Below are positions 25,254 to 34,255 of a stretch of 64,000 bases of DNA, in pieces. This DNA is from Mordavella massiliensis (GTDB lineage Bacteria > Bacillota > Clostridia > Lachnospirales > Lachnospiraceae): NCBI RefSeq assembly GCF_016901695.1, contig NZ_JACJKS010000005.1, positions 62,001-126,000 of the forward strand, given 5' to 3'. Below the pieces are notes generated by a model. The model saw only the letters and a list, made by a program, of their open reading frames with translations, was not told the origin of the DNA and made no database searches. Position 1 is the stretch's first letter. Every line of letters starts with the position of its first letter. The position numbers and the translations under genes were made by a program.

Positions 25254-25900
25254 AGGCGGACGCCAGCGTGGAGGTGGACCATCCGGCCGTCACACTGGGG
25301 GACCTCTTCCAGATCGGGGGCGCGGCGCCGGCGCAAAAAGAGGGGATCCGCGCGATCCGCCTGCTTCGCTTTCCGGAACCGGACCGCGGGGGCAGGGCCC
25401 AGCGCCGGGTGGTGAGCGTCCTGCTGGCGGTGGAAGCCATACGCAGGGAATTCCCGAAGCTCCAGGTGGTCAGCCTTGGCAGCGCGGATGTGATCGTTAC
25501 GTACGTGAAGGCGCGCCGGGACGGGAGAGCCCTTCACGCCCTCAAGACGGCGGGTGTGGCGCTGGTGACCTTTGCGGGAGCGGCCTTCTCCATCATGGCC
25601 TTCAACAACGATGTGGATGTGAGCCGGCTGTTCGGACAGATCTACACCTTTGTCACCGGGGAGGCGAAGAGCGGGTTCACCGTCCTGGAGTGCACCTACA
25701 GCATCGGCCTTGTCATGGGGATCCTGATCTTCTTCAATCATTTCGGGAAAAAGCGGTTTTCCCAGGACCCGACGCCCATCGAGGTGCAGATGCGCACCTA
25801 CGAGGGAGAGATACAGAGTGCCCTGGTGGAGGCCTGCGCCAGAAAGGGGCGGGAACTGGATGTGGATGCAGCAGATCCTTCTGGGGATCCTGGGGCTTAG
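25232..25900 (+). CDS. spoVAA: Stage V sporulation protein AA
   Basis: A 222-residue protein opening MDGTVYLKADASVEVDHPAVTL, a known SpoVAA-like N-terminal pattern, with two membrane segments (about 105-125 and 148-168) and a cytoplasmic tail. SpoVA proteins form the channel that moves dipicolinic acid into the forespore and out at germination. It lacks its own strong SD and is probably coupled to the upstream short gene. It overlaps spoVAB. Confidence 0.88.
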   Translation: MDGTVYLKADASVEVDHPAVTLGDLFQIGGAAPAQKEGIRAIRLLRFPEPDRGGRAQRRVVSVLLAVEAIRREFPKLQVVSLGSADVIVTYVKARRDGRALHALKTAGVALVTFAGAAFSIMAFNNDVDVSRLFGQIYTFVTGEAKSGFTVLECTYSIGLVMGILIFFNHFGKKRFSQDPTPIEVQMRTYEGEIQSALVEACARKGRELDVDAADPSGDPGA

Positions 25901-26282
25901 CGCCGGGATCACCGTGGCGGGCGGCCTGTTCTCCTTCCTTGTCGAGCTGGGGGTCGTGGCGGATTTCGCGGACCGGACCCACACGGGGGAGCATGTGCTC
26001 CTCTACGAGGACGCGGCGGCGCTCGGCGGCGCGGCGGGCAGTCTTGTCTTTGTGTACGGACTGGACCTGCCGGGCGGGGCTGTGACGCTGGCGGTGTTCG
26101 GGCTGCTGGCGGGGATCTTCACCGGCTGCTGGGCCATGGCCCTGGCGGAGGTGCTGAACGTATTCCCGGTATTTATCCGGCGGGTCCGGCTTCAGAACTG
26201 TCTTCCCTGGGCGATCCTTGGCATGGCCTTCGGGAAAGGGCTGGGCGCCCTCGTGTTTTTCTGGAACCAGTGGGGCGGTTAA
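25860..26282 (+). CDS. spoVAB: Stage V sporulation protein AB
   Basis: A 140-residue membrane protein with about four segments (ILLGILGLSAGITVAGGLFSF at the N-terminus). It has the conserved FTGCWAMALAEVLNVFPVFIRR motif of SpoVAB. ATG 25860 follows agaaaggggcggg; ATG 25866 is an alternative. It overlaps spoVAA by 41 bp. Confidence 0.88.
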   Translation: MWMQQILLGILGLSAGITVAGGLFSFLVELGVVADFADRTHTGEHVLLYEDAAALGGAAGSLVFVYGLDLPGGAVTLAVFGLLAGIFTGCWAMALAEVLNVFPVFIRRVRLQNCLPWAILGMAFGKGLGALVFFWNQWGG

Positions 26283-26315
26283 AGACAGCCGGGAAAGGAA
26301 AGGTGGAAGAACAAA

Positions 26316-26783
26316 ATGGAAACAGGAAAGGAGCGCCGGGAACAGGCGTACAGGGACTATGTAAAAAAGAAGACGCCGGTCCACAGCCTGCCTGCAAATA
26401 TGGCGAAGGCATTTCTGACAGGGGGCGTCATCTGTACAGTCGGGGAGTTTATCTTAAATTACAGCGAAAAGATGGGGCTTGGAAAGGAGGCGGGCGCCGC
26501 CTGGTGCTGCATCCTCCTCATCTTTGCGAGCGCCCTGCTGACGGGCCTTAATCTGTACGGCCGCATCGCCAGGTGGGGCGGGGCCGGGGCGCTCGTGCCG
26601 ATCACGGGGTTTGCCAATTCCGTGGCCGCGCCGGCCATCGAGTACAAGAAGGAGGGACAGGTCATGGGGATCGGCTGCAAGATCTTCACCATCGCCGGCC
26701 CGGTGATCCTCTACGGGATCTTTACCAGCTCCCTTCTTGGATTCGTGTACTGGGCGGCGCTGGAGACGGGGGTGATCGGATGA
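26316..26783 (+). CDS. spoVAC: Stage V sporulation protein AC
   Basis: A 155-residue membrane protein with the SpoVAC start (YRDYVKKKTPVHSLPANMAKAFLTGG) and about four segments. The motif LVPITGFANSVAAPAIEYKKEGQVMGIGCKIF is highly conserved in the SpoVAC/AE pair. In Bacillus SpoVAC is a mechanosensitive channel. ATGA overlap with spoVAD. Confidence 0.95.
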   Translation: METGKERREQAYRDYVKKKTPVHSLPANMAKAFLTGGVICTVGEFILNYSEKMGLGKEAGAAWCCILLIFASALLTGLNLYGRIARWGGAGALVPITGFANSVAAPAIEYKKEGQVMGIGCKIFTIAGPVILYGIFTSSLLGFVYWAALETGVIG

Positions 26784-27814
26784 TCCAGAAGACGAAGGGC
26801 GCAAGGAGCCTTGCCTTTACCGAGGCCCCCTGCATCCTGGGGAGCGCCTCCGTGGCGGGAAAGAAGGAGGCAGAAGGGCCGCTGGGAGACTGTTTTGACG
26901 TGACGGGGGAGGACGACCTCTTCGGGGAGAAGACGTGGGAGGCCGCGGAGAGCAGGATCCAGAAGGAGGCCTGCATCCTGGCGCTGGGGAAGGCGAAGAT
27001 CCGCGCGGAACAGGTGCGCTGCCTGTACGGCGGAGACCTGCTCCGCCAGGGCATCGCCACCTCCATGGGGGCGGAGGAACTGCAGATCCCCATGTTCGGG
27101 CTCTTCGGGGCCTGCTCCACCTCCGGGGAGGCGCTGGCCCTCGCCGCCATGGCCGTGTCGGCGGGGTACGGGGAGTACATGCTGGCTGTCACGTCCAGCC
27201 ATTTCGGGACAGCGGAAAAGGAATTCCGGTTTCCCTTAAGCTACGCCAGCCAGCGGCCCCTCTCGGCCCAGTGGACGGTGACAGGCGCCGGCGCCTTTGT
27301 CGTGGGCAGCAGGAAGGGCGCGGTGCGGATCGCGGGGGTGACGGTGGGGAAGATCGTGGATTACGGCCTGAAGGATTCCCAGAACATGGGCGCCTGCATG
27401 GCCCCCGCGGCGGCAGACACCATCGCCTGCCATCTGGAGGACTTCGGGCGGGAGGCGCAGGAGTACGACCGGATCGTGACCGGCGACCTGGGGTATGTGG
27501 GACAGAGCATCCTGCTGGACCTGCTGCGGGAGAGGGGGATCGACATCGGCGGCCTCCACCTGGACTGCGGGAAACTGATCTTTGACCAGAAGGCCCAGGA
27601 CACCCACGCGGGCGGGAGCGGCTGCGGCTGCGCGGCGGTGACGCTCTCCGCCTTCATCCTGCCGAAAATCATATCCGGGGAGTGGAAGCGGGTCCTGTTT
27701 GTCCCCACCGGCGCGCTCATGTCCACGGTCAGCTACAACGAGGGGGCCAGCGTGCCGGGCATCGCCCACGGCATCCTGCTGGAGCACTGCCCGGACTGGA
27801 AGGAGGAAGGATAG
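26780..27814 (+). CDS. spoVAD: Stage V sporulation protein AD
   Basis: A 344-residue thiolase-fold protein, cytosolic. It shows GLFGACSTSGEALALAAM, AVTSSHFGTAEKEFRFP, QWTVTGAGAFVV and GSGCGCAAVTLS, all typical of SpoVAD, which binds dipicolinic acid at the inner forespore membrane. Start is the ATG overlapping the spoVAC stop. Confidence 0.95.
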   Translation: MIQKTKGARSLAFTEAPCILGSASVAGKKEAEGPLGDCFDVTGEDDLFGEKTWEAAESRIQKEACILALGKAKIRAEQVRCLYGGDLLRQGIATSMGAEELQIPMFGLFGACSTSGEALALAAMAVSAGYGEYMLAVTSSHFGTAEKEFRFPLSYASQRPLSAQWTVTGAGAFVVGSRKGAVRIAGVTVGKIVDYGLKDSQNMGACMAPAAADTIACHLEDFGREAQEYDRIVTGDLGYVGQSILLDLLRERGIDIGGLHLDCGKLIFDQKAQDTHAGGSGCGCAAVTLSAFILPKIISGEWKRVLFVPTGALMSTVSYNEGASVPGIAHGILLEHCPDWKEEG

Positions 27815-27815
27815 G

Positions 27816-28172
27816 ATGGAGTATGTCAATGCATTCTGGGTGGGCGGGGCGATCTGCGCCCTTGTCCAGATCCTGCTGGACCGGACAAAGCTCATGCCGG
27901 GGCGGGTCATGGTCCTCCTCGTGTGCACAGGGGCGGTCCTGGGATTCCTCGGCGTCTATGAACCCTTTGCCCGGTTCGCCGGGGGCGGCGCCTCGGTCCC
28001 CCTGCTCGGATTCGGCAACACCCTCTGGAACGGCGTGAAGGAGGCGGTGGAACAGGAGGGGTTCACCGGCATCTTCCTGGGCGGCTTTACAGCCAGCGCG
28101 GCCGGTATCTCGGCCGCCCTCATCTTCGGCTACCTGGCCTCCCTTGTGTTTGAGCCGAAGATGAAAAAGTGA
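27816..28172 (+). CDS. spoVAE: Stage V sporulation protein AE
   Basis: A 118-residue membrane protein, like the SpoVAEb form: EYVNAFWVGGAICALVQILLD, then VPLLGFGNTLWNGVKEAVEQEGFTG and a final segment. It starts one base after spoVAD with an aaggaggaaggat SD. It completes the AA-AB-AC-AD-AE set. No spoVAF or germinant receptor gene follows. Confidence 0.93.
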   Translation: MEYVNAFWVGGAICALVQILLDRTKLMPGRVMVLLVCTGAVLGFLGVYEPFARFAGGGASVPLLGFGNTLWNGVKEAVEQEGFTGIFLGGFTASAAGISAALIFGYLASLVFEPKMKK

Positions 28173-28190
28173 AAAACAGGAAAGCCGTCC

Positions 28191-28219
28191 TTGAATATCC
28201 GCAAAAATGCACCTATAAT
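28191..28219 (+). promoter_or_regulatory. Vegetative promoter of DivIVA-like gene
   Basis: TTGAAT (28191-28196), 17-bp spacer, TATAAT (28214-28219). It starts 18 bases after the spoVAE stop and serves the DivIVA-like/c-di-GMP group. Confidence 0.85.
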
Positions 28220-28295
28220 ATAGAGTAGGATTGTGCGACAATTGGATAAAATGCGCAGACATAAGGAGTGCGAAGGATAAAAGGAGGAATGAAGG

Positions 28296-29159
28296 ATGGC
28301 AGACAATGGCATGTTCCGCACCGCGGTGTTCGGCGGGTACAACCGGGACGATGTGGACGAGTACATCCAGACGCTTGAAAAGGAGATGGACTCTGTCAGG
28401 GAGCTTCACCAGAAGGAAAAGGAGGATCTGATCCGGCGGGCAGAGGAGAGCGAGTCGGAACTTACGAGGGTGAGATACGAACTGGAGGCGGCCCGGTCAG
28501 ACGTCCGGCCGGCATCCCCGACGGCAGACGGGGCCGGCCAGGAGGACGCCCTCCGGAAACTGGAGGAAGAGCTTGGCAGAGTGATCGGCGCGCCGGTCAG
28601 AGAGGCGGCGCCGGAGGCGGAAAAAGAAGAGCTCGCTTCCCTGCGGGAGTCCTTAAGGGAACTGGAGGAGGAGAACCAAAGCCTGAAGGAGAAGTTGGAG
28701 AAGCAGGGACAGGAAGACGAGCTGTTTGACTATGAGACCGTGAGAAAAATCATGGAGGAAGCGCGCAATAACGCCTGGATCATCGAAAAAGAGGCGCGGC
28801 AGCAGGCGGACGCTATCCTTGAGGGCGCCCGGCAGAAGCTGAAGGAGGAGGAAGATGAGCAGAGACACCGCATTGCCTCTAGGATCAACATCCAGCTTGA
28901 AGAGAAGGGCATACAGCTCATGGCGGCCAAATATAAGATCGAACAGTATATCAAAGAAATATCCAGCGCCCAGCAGGGCCTGTACCTTCTGAACTCCCGC
29001 ATGGAGAAGATGGTGAAGGATATGCCGGTCCGGCTGGACGATTACTGGAAAGGCGAAGAGTACCGGCAGTTGGAAGTGGAAGAGGGGAAAGAAAAAACCA
29101 ATGAGAAACCCGAGACAGAAAGCAGCAGGACAGGAAGCGGCGATAAGATTGCCGGATGA
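28296..29159 (+). CDS. DivIVA-domain coiled-coil protein
   Basis: A 287-residue cytosolic protein. The N-terminal FGGYNRDDVDEYIQTLEKEM is the DivIVA-type segment; the rest is almost wholly coiled coil (about 25-235), with acidic ends. Start ATG behind aaggaggaatgaagg. Likely a cell-pole or division-site scaffold. It overlaps the next gene by 59 bp and shares its transcript with four signalling genes. Confidence 0.8.
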   Translation: MADNGMFRTAVFGGYNRDDVDEYIQTLEKEMDSVRELHQKEKEDLIRRAEESESELTRVRYELEAARSDVRPASPTADGAGQEDALRKLEEELGRVIGAPVREAAPEAEKEELASLRESLRELEEENQSLKEKLEKQGQEDELFDYETVRKIMEEARNNAWIIEKEARQQADAILEGARQKLKEEEDEQRHRIASRINIQLEEKGIQLMAAKYKIEQYIKEISSAQQGLYLLNSRMEKMVKDMPVRLDDYWKGEEYRQLEVEEGKEKTNEKPETESSRTGSGDKIAG

Positions 29160-29655
29160 TGAGGAGGCCAGAAGGTATATCACGGCGCATCTGGGCAAGA
29201 TGACAGCAGAGGACGTCTGCGCCCTGTTTCTGGTCCGGCTGGATCAGGCGGCGGAGATGGCGGAGACATACGGCCAGGGGGAGAAAGAACATATGATGGC
29301 GTGCGTGGGGAAGATCCTGTCCTCCCTGTTCCGCGGCTCGGACATCGTAAGCCGCGTGGGAGAAGACAGCTTCCTCGTCTACAGCGCCGGAGCGATATCC
29401 GGGAAGAAGGCGCAGGAGAAGGCGAAAGAGGTCTGCTCGCAGGTGCGCCTTGCCGGGGCGGCGCCCTCCGGTATGGCGGCCACGGTCTCCGTCGGGGTAT
29501 ACCTGGCGCAGGGAGCGCAGATCCCGTTTGAGCGGCTGTTCGGGCAGGCGGCGGCAGCCATCTACGAAGCCCGGAGCAACGGCACCGGCAGCGTCTGCGT
29601 CCTGACAGATGAGAAGGACGGGACAGAAGGCCCGTCCCGGCCGGCAGAACGATGA
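29101..29655 (+). CDS. Degenerate GGDEF-domain protein
   Basis: A 184-residue protein with the diguanylate-cyclase fold order: LFLVRLDQAAEMAETYG, SLFRGSDIVSRVGEDSFLVYSAG, ATVSVGVYLAQ and ERLFGQAAAAIYEARSNG. The GGDEF loop is GEDSF, so cyclase activity is unlikely; a GTP or c-di-GMP sensing role is possible. The start lies inside the DivIVA-like gene with an SD-like gaggggaaag. An N-terminal region of about 40 residues precedes the domain. Confidence 0.7.
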   Translation: MRNPRQKAAGQEAAIRLPDDEEARRYITAHLGKMTAEDVCALFLVRLDQAAEMAETYGQGEKEHMMACVGKILSSLFRGSDIVSRVGEDSFLVYSAGAISGKKAQEKAKEVCSQVRLAGAAPSGMAATVSVGVYLAQGAQIPFERLFGQAAAAIYEARSNGTGSVCVLTDEKDGTEGPSRPAER

Positions 29656-30319
29656 CACGGGACTGATCGCCGTCCTCTTTATGGAAAATCAGACGGCGGA
29701 CCTGGACGGCGTGACGGAGAAGTACGACGTGGATACCACGGCGGCGCGCCGGATCGCGGATCTGGAGCAGGAGCTTCATGAGTCCCGCAACGATCTGAAA
29801 GCCACCATCGGGGAGCTGGAGACAGTGAACGAGGAGCTGCAGGCCGCCAACGAGGAGCTCCTGACAGCCAACGAAGAGCTGCAGAGCTCAAACGAGGAGC
29901 TGCAGTCTGTCAACGAGGAGCTGTACACAGTCAACACGGAGTACCAGCAGAAGCTGGATGAGCTGACCATGCTCACCAACGACCTGTCCAACTTCCTGTC
30001 CTCCACCATGATCGGCATCCTCTTTGTGGACAGCAACCTGAATATCCGGAAGTTCACGGAGTATGTAGGGCGGGAGTTCCAGTTAATGGAGCATGATGTG
30101 GGCCGCTCCCTGCAGATCTTCGCCCACAGCTTCCCGGAGGAGGACATCGTAAAGGATGCCAAGGAGGTGTCCAAAAATCTGGTTCCCATCGACCGGGAGG
30201 TGACCGCCATGAACGGGCGGTACTATACACTCCGTATCGCGCCCTACCGCACAACGGAGAATAACATCAGGGGTCTGGTCATCACGATCATCGACAGTTT
30301 AGGTATACATAATGAATAG
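29609..30319 (+). CDS. CheR-type coiled-coil/PAS module without methyltransferase
   Basis: A 236-residue protein. After an unusual N-terminus comes a long coiled coil of repeated ANEELLTANEEL/SNEELQSVNEEL units (about 50-115), then a PAS domain (SSTMIGILFVDSNLNIRKFTEYV). This matches the C-terminal part of CheB/CheR-type hybrid proteins, but the CheR and CheB domains are absent. The start is uncertain: no good SD before ATG 29609, and ATG 29681 is an alternative. A truncated gene or a domain used alone is possible. Confidence 0.65.
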   Translation: MRRTGQKARPGRQNDDTGLIAVLFMENQTADLDGVTEKYDVDTTAARRIADLEQELHESRNDLKATIGELETVNEELQAANEELLTANEELQSSNEELQSVNEELYTVNTEYQQKLDELTMLTNDLSNFLSSTMIGILFVDSNLNIRKFTEYVGREFQLMEHDVGRSLQIFAHSFPEEDIVKDAKEVSKNLVPIDREVTAMNGRYYTLRIAPYRTTENNIRGLVITIIDSLGIHNE

Positions 30320-30332
30320 GGGGGGGAAGGCT

Positions 30333-31673
30333 GTGGAAAAAGAGTTATACCAGGCGCTGGACACATTTTTCCAGGCCTATCTGAAACAGAGAGATATTGA
30401 GAAAACCCTGTCCCTGGTGACGGATGACGTGTACAGCCTGGGGACCGGCGAGGAGGAGATCGCCCTGAACAAGCGGGAACTGGAACAGCTTCTCAGGCAG
30501 GAGATGGAGGGGCTTCCCATGCCGATCCGGTACCGGATCCTGGACTATCACGAAAAGCAGTGCACGCCGGACTGCCTGCACTGCTTCTGCCGGGTGGAGA
30601 CGACCATCGACCAGGGGGAGGTGCCGCCTCTTTTCTACTCGACCCGTTTTACCGGCACGTTCCGGCGCGAGGGAGGGCGCTGGCTCGCCTCGCAGTTGCA
30701 CATGTCGGAGGCAAGCCGCTCCCAGGACAGGGAGGAGTTCTTCCCGCTTCATTATATCTCCAAGCAGGCGGAGGCGATGGACGGGAAGGCGCAGAAAGAG
30801 ATCCTGGACATTGTATGCAGGATCATGCCTGGCGGGATCATCGGCGGCTATATTGAGGAGGGCTTCCCGCTCTATGTGATCAATGATACCATGCTTGAGA
30901 TGATGGGCTATACGTATGAGGAATTTGTGGAAGCTGTGGACGGCATGGTGGCCAATTCCTTCCACGAAGACGACGCGGACCGCGTCACCCGGGAAGTGCT
31001 GGAGCGGATGAAGACAAACCGGGAGTACTCCATCGAATACCGGGTGCGCAAAAAAGACGGCGGATACCTCTGGGTCTATGACGTGGGCCGCAAGATCACC
31101 ACGGAGGACGGCCGGGAGGCTATCATCAGCGTCCTGATGGACGTCTCCAAGGACGTGCAGAACCGGATCCGGCTGATGGAGGAGTCGTCCAGAGATTTTC
31201 TCACGGAGGTCTACAACCGGAGAGGCGGCGAATCGCTTCTTAAGGAGCGGATGAAGATCCCGATGCCCTACGCCTTCCTCATGCTGGATCTGGATGATTT
31301 TAAGCAGGTAAACGATCTGTACGGGCACGAGGAGGGGGACCGGATGCTGTACTATACCGGCGCGGTCTTAAAGCAGGCATTCCGGCAGTCCGACGTGGTC
31401 ATACGGGTGGGCGGAGACGAGTTCGCGGTGCTCGCCTATCCGTGCAGCGATGCGGATGCGATCCAAAGGAAGGCCGAGCAGGTGATCCGCCGGTATGAGG
31501 AGGAGGCGCGGCGCCGGTATCCGGAAAGCGGGACCTCCATTTCCATCGGCGGGATCTGCGGGAGGCAGCGGCGGAGCTTTCAGGAGCTCTACCGTCTGGC
31601 AGACCAGGTCCTGTATGAGGCAAAGAGGGTAAAGGGATGCTGCCGTATCCGCAGGATCGATATGGAGGAATGA
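30333..31673 (+). CDS. NTF2-like/PAS/GGDEF diguanylate cyclase
   Basis: About 446 residues. The N-terminal part (1-130) is NTF2/SnoaL-like (LDTFFQAYLKQRDIEKTLSLVTDDVYSLG). A PAS domain follows (about 155-275; LEMMGYTYEEF, DGGYLWVYDVGRKI). The C-terminal GGDEF domain has FLTEVYNRRGG, MLDLDDFKQVNDLYGHEEGD and an intact VGGDEFAVL. I chose GTG 30333 because gggggggaagg lies just upstream; ATG 30312 is the other option. It should make c-di-GMP in response to an unknown cytosolic signal. Confidence 0.85.
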   Translation: MEKELYQALDTFFQAYLKQRDIEKTLSLVTDDVYSLGTGEEEIALNKRELEQLLRQEMEGLPMPIRYRILDYHEKQCTPDCLHCFCRVETTIDQGEVPPLFYSTRFTGTFRREGGRWLASQLHMSEASRSQDREEFFPLHYISKQAEAMDGKAQKEILDIVCRIMPGGIIGGYIEEGFPLYVINDTMLEMMGYTYEEFVEAVDGMVANSFHEDDADRVTREVLERMKTNREYSIEYRVRKKDGGYLWVYDVGRKITTEDGREAIISVLMDVSKDVQNRIRLMEESSRDFLTEVYNRRGGESLLKERMKIPMPYAFLMLDLDDFKQVNDLYGHEEGDRMLYYTGAVLKQAFRQSDVVIRVGGDEFAVLAYPCSDADAIQRKAEQVIRRYEEEARRRYPESGTSISIGGICGRQRRSFQELYRLADQVLYEAKRVKGCCRIRRIDMEE

Positions 31674-31701
31674 CAACGCGGACGACACAGGAGAGACACA
31701 G

Positions 31702-33966
31702 ATGGATGAACGATCACTAAAAAAACGTCTGAACCGGGTGACCATTGTGGTCATCCTGATCAGCATACTGATCCTGGCCGGCGGCAGCGTGGCCTCCTAC
31801 TATCTGCGGGCCATGCTGGAGGACACGCTGGACGCGCAGATGGAGAGCGAGGCGGAGCAGTACAAGATCAACATCAGCCGGAAGATAGACGGGGATTTCC
31901 AGACGCTGCATACCCTGTCCAGTTTTCTGCGCCACTCGCAGATGAGCACGGAGAACTTCCTGCACGCATTCAACGATTCCCGGCAGTACAACCAGTTCAT
32001 CCGTCTCGGCTATTTTCCAAAGGACGGGACCGGGACGAGAGTGACGCGGGAAGCGGGCATTGAGACAGGTATTTCCCTGGACGATGTGGACGGGAACCTG
32101 CGCGCTGTTGTAGAGAACGCCTGGGCGGGGGAGAGCGGGCTCTCCCGGATCTACGAGCTGTCAGACGGGAGCGGAAGCATCTACTTTTACGGGGTGCCGG
32201 TGTATACGGCGGACGGGACGGTCGGCGCCCTGGTAGCAGGCGTCAGTACGGATTCCCTGGCAGGGATCCTGGAGGACCGGTCCATCCTGACCGGGCGGGG
32301 CTATATCCACCTGATCTCTGATACGGGGCGGATCCTTGTGCGCGCCGAAGACAGGGTTGTGGAGGAAGAGCTGGCAAGCATCTACGAGCACGGCTACATC
32401 GGGCCGGAAGAGCAGCAGCACATCCGGAAGGCGCTGGAAAAGGGAGACGTGTGCCGGTCAGAGTTTACCTACATGGACGAGACATACCGGGTGTTCCTGG
32501 AACCTATGGAGGTCAACGGCTGGTACCTGTTCTGCGTCCAGACAGCAAGGAGCGTAAACGCAGGGATCTATCAGCTCATGGTGAGCACCCGGATCATTAC
32601 GGTGGCTGTGCTCCTCCTGATCATGGCGATCATCCTGTACGGCTACCGCATGATCTACCAGACGAACCGCCGCCTGATCCGGAGCGCCTGGTACGATCCG
32701 CTGACGGGAGCTTACAATATGCCGCGGTTTGAGATGGAGGCGGCCAGGATCATCGAGCGGACGCCGGAGTACAGCCTGGCAGGGCTGAATGTGCGGCAGT
32801 TCAAGTTCATCAACGAGATCTTCGGAAGCCGGCAGGCGGACCTGCTCCTGCGCCATATCAAGGACGTCGTCATGAGTCATATCAGGGAGGGGGAAGTCTT
32901 CTGCAGGAGCACAGACGATATGTTTTTCATCCTTCTTAAGGATACGGACCGGGACATGATCCGGGCGAGGCTTGTACAGATGATGGAGGAGATCAGCCGT
33001 CACGCTGTCAGCAACAACCGGAACTATCAGATCATGCTGTACTGCGGCGTTGTGATCGGGACGGATGTAAACGATGTGCGGCCATCGGTGCAGAAAAGCC
33101 TGACCCACGTGCGGTTCGCGCTTGCAACGGCCAGGCAGTCCCTGAAGAACAGCATCTGGTTCTATGACACCGCCCTCCACGAAGACGAGAAGCTGGAGAA
33201 CTACGTGGAGAGCCACATGCATCAGGCGCTGGAGGGGGAGGAATTCCGGATGTATCTCCAGCCCAAGGCGGATCTGGAGACAGGGCAGGTGTGCGGCGCG
33301 GAAGCGCTTGTGCGCTGGATCCCGTCCGCAGGGAAAATGATCTATCCCGGCCAGTTCATTCCCATCTTCGAGAAAAACGGGTTCTGTGTAAATCTGGATA
33401 TGTATATGGTGGAGAAGGTCTGCAGGCAGCTCCGCTCCTGGATAGACGGCGGGATCAAGCCGGTCCCCCTGTCCGTCAATCAGTCCAAGCTCCTCTTTTA
33501 CGAGGCGGACTACACAGACAGGCTGAAGGCCCTGCTGGACCGGTATAAGATCCCGGCGGAGCTGGTCACGCTGGAGATCCTGGAAGGACTCGCCATGGAG
33601 AATATCGGGGAGCTGAACGAGAAGATCCTGAAGCTGAAGGAGATCGGATTCCAGATCTCCCTGGACGATTTCGGAACGGGCTACTCCTCTTTGAACACGC
33701 TGGCAAGCCTGCGGATCGACGAGCTGAAGTTTGACCGGGGCTTCCTGGCCGCGATCCGGGAAGAGAGCGGGGGATGGCGCCAGGCCATCATCATGAAGCA
33801 GATCATCAAGATCGCGAAGAAGCTGTCGATCCGCACCGTGACAGAAGGCGTCGAGACGAAGGAAAACGAGGAACTGATCCGCCGCCTGGGGTGCGAATGC
33901 GCCCAGGGCTACTATTACAGCCGCCCTGTCAGCGCGCAGGAGTTCACGGAAACCTATATGAAATAA
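31702..33966 (+). CDS. Membrane Cache-GGDEF-EAL protein (c-di-GMP phosphodiesterase)
   Basis: A 754-residue protein. A membrane segment is at about 14-36, then an extracellular Cache-like sensor (to about 290) and a second segment (about 298-318). The GGDEF domain is degenerate (CRSTDDMFFIL in place of GGDEF). The EAL domain keeps GAEALVRW, SVNQSKL, LEILEG, LDDFGTGYSS, LKFDRGF, EGVETKEN and CAQGYYYSRP, so all usual catalytic residues appear present. It probably degrades c-di-GMP according to an external ligand. SD aggagagacacag. Confidence 0.9.
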   Translation: MDERSLKKRLNRVTIVVILISILILAGGSVASYYLRAMLEDTLDAQMESEAEQYKINISRKIDGDFQTLHTLSSFLRHSQMSTENFLHAFNDSRQYNQFIRLGYFPKDGTGTRVTREAGIETGISLDDVDGNLRAVVENAWAGESGLSRIYELSDGSGSIYFYGVPVYTADGTVGALVAGVSTDSLAGILEDRSILTGRGYIHLISDTGRILVRAEDRVVEEELASIYEHGYIGPEEQQHIRKALEKGDVCRSEFTYMDETYRVFLEPMEVNGWYLFCVQTARSVNAGIYQLMVSTRIITVAVLLLIMAIILYGYRMIYQTNRRLIRSAWYDPLTGAYNMPRFEMEAARIIERTPEYSLAGLNVRQFKFINEIFGSRQADLLLRHIKDVVMSHIREGEVFCRSTDDMFFILLKDTDRDMIRARLVQMMEEISRHAVSNNRNYQIMLYCGVVIGTDVNDVRPSVQKSLTHVRFALATARQSLKNSIWFYDTALHEDEKLENYVESHMHQALEGEEFRMYLQPKADLETGQVCGAEALVRWIPSAGKMIYPGQFIPIFEKNGFCVNLDMYMVEKVCRQLRSWIDGGIKPVPLSVNQSKLLFYEADYTDRLKALLDRYKIPAELVTLEILEGLAMENIGELNEKILKLKEIGFQISLDDFGTGYSSLNTLASLRIDELKFDRGFLAAIREESGGWRQAIIMKQIIKIAKKLSIRTVTEGVETKENEELIRRLGCECAQGYYYSRPVSAQEFTETYMK

Positions 33967-33970
33967 AAAA

Positions 33971-33995
33971 AGACTGGTCCTTTTTGGATCAGTCT
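33971..33995. terminator. Bidirectional terminator
   Basis: AGACTGGTCC (33971-33980) pairs with GGATCAGTCT (33986-33995) around TTTTT. It lies between the converging EAL gene and the 88-residue minus-strand gene, overlapping the latter's last codons. An A-run on the left gives T on the minus strand; the plus strand has only TTCTTCT after it. Confidence 0.7.
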
Positions 33996-34255
33996 TCTTC
34001 TATCACGTGGATCTCCAGGTAGTCAAAGTCGATGGAGTCCACAAAATTGTCCTGGTAAAACCTGGCTTTGCCGTGCCTTTTGAACTCGGCGACGGTGGAG
34101 TCAAGCCAGATCGGCTTGCTCAGGTCGAAGGCGTAGCACACCTCGTCCAGCGCCCGGAAGATCTTGTGGGTGCGGGTGTCAGCGCTCCCGTCCACGATCA
34201 CGGTGTCCCGCAGCATCCGGTTGTCTTTGAATTCTTTTGCCCATAAACGGAACAT
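33989..34255 (-). CDS. 88-residue protein, unknown
   Basis: A mixed charged protein beginning MFRLWAKEFKDNRMLRDTVI, ending FDYLEIHVIEED. The SD is aaaggacggatgagcc on the minus strand. A TATAAT-like box lies at 34294-34299 in the same direction. No domain recognised. Its isolated, opposite-strand position with its own promoter and terminator argues for a stand-alone gene. Confidence 0.6.
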   Translation of the reverse strand: MFRLWAKEFKDNRMLRDTVIVDGSADTRTHKIFRALDEVCYAFDLSKPIWLDSTVAEFKRHGKARFYQDNFVDSIDFDYLEIHVIEED

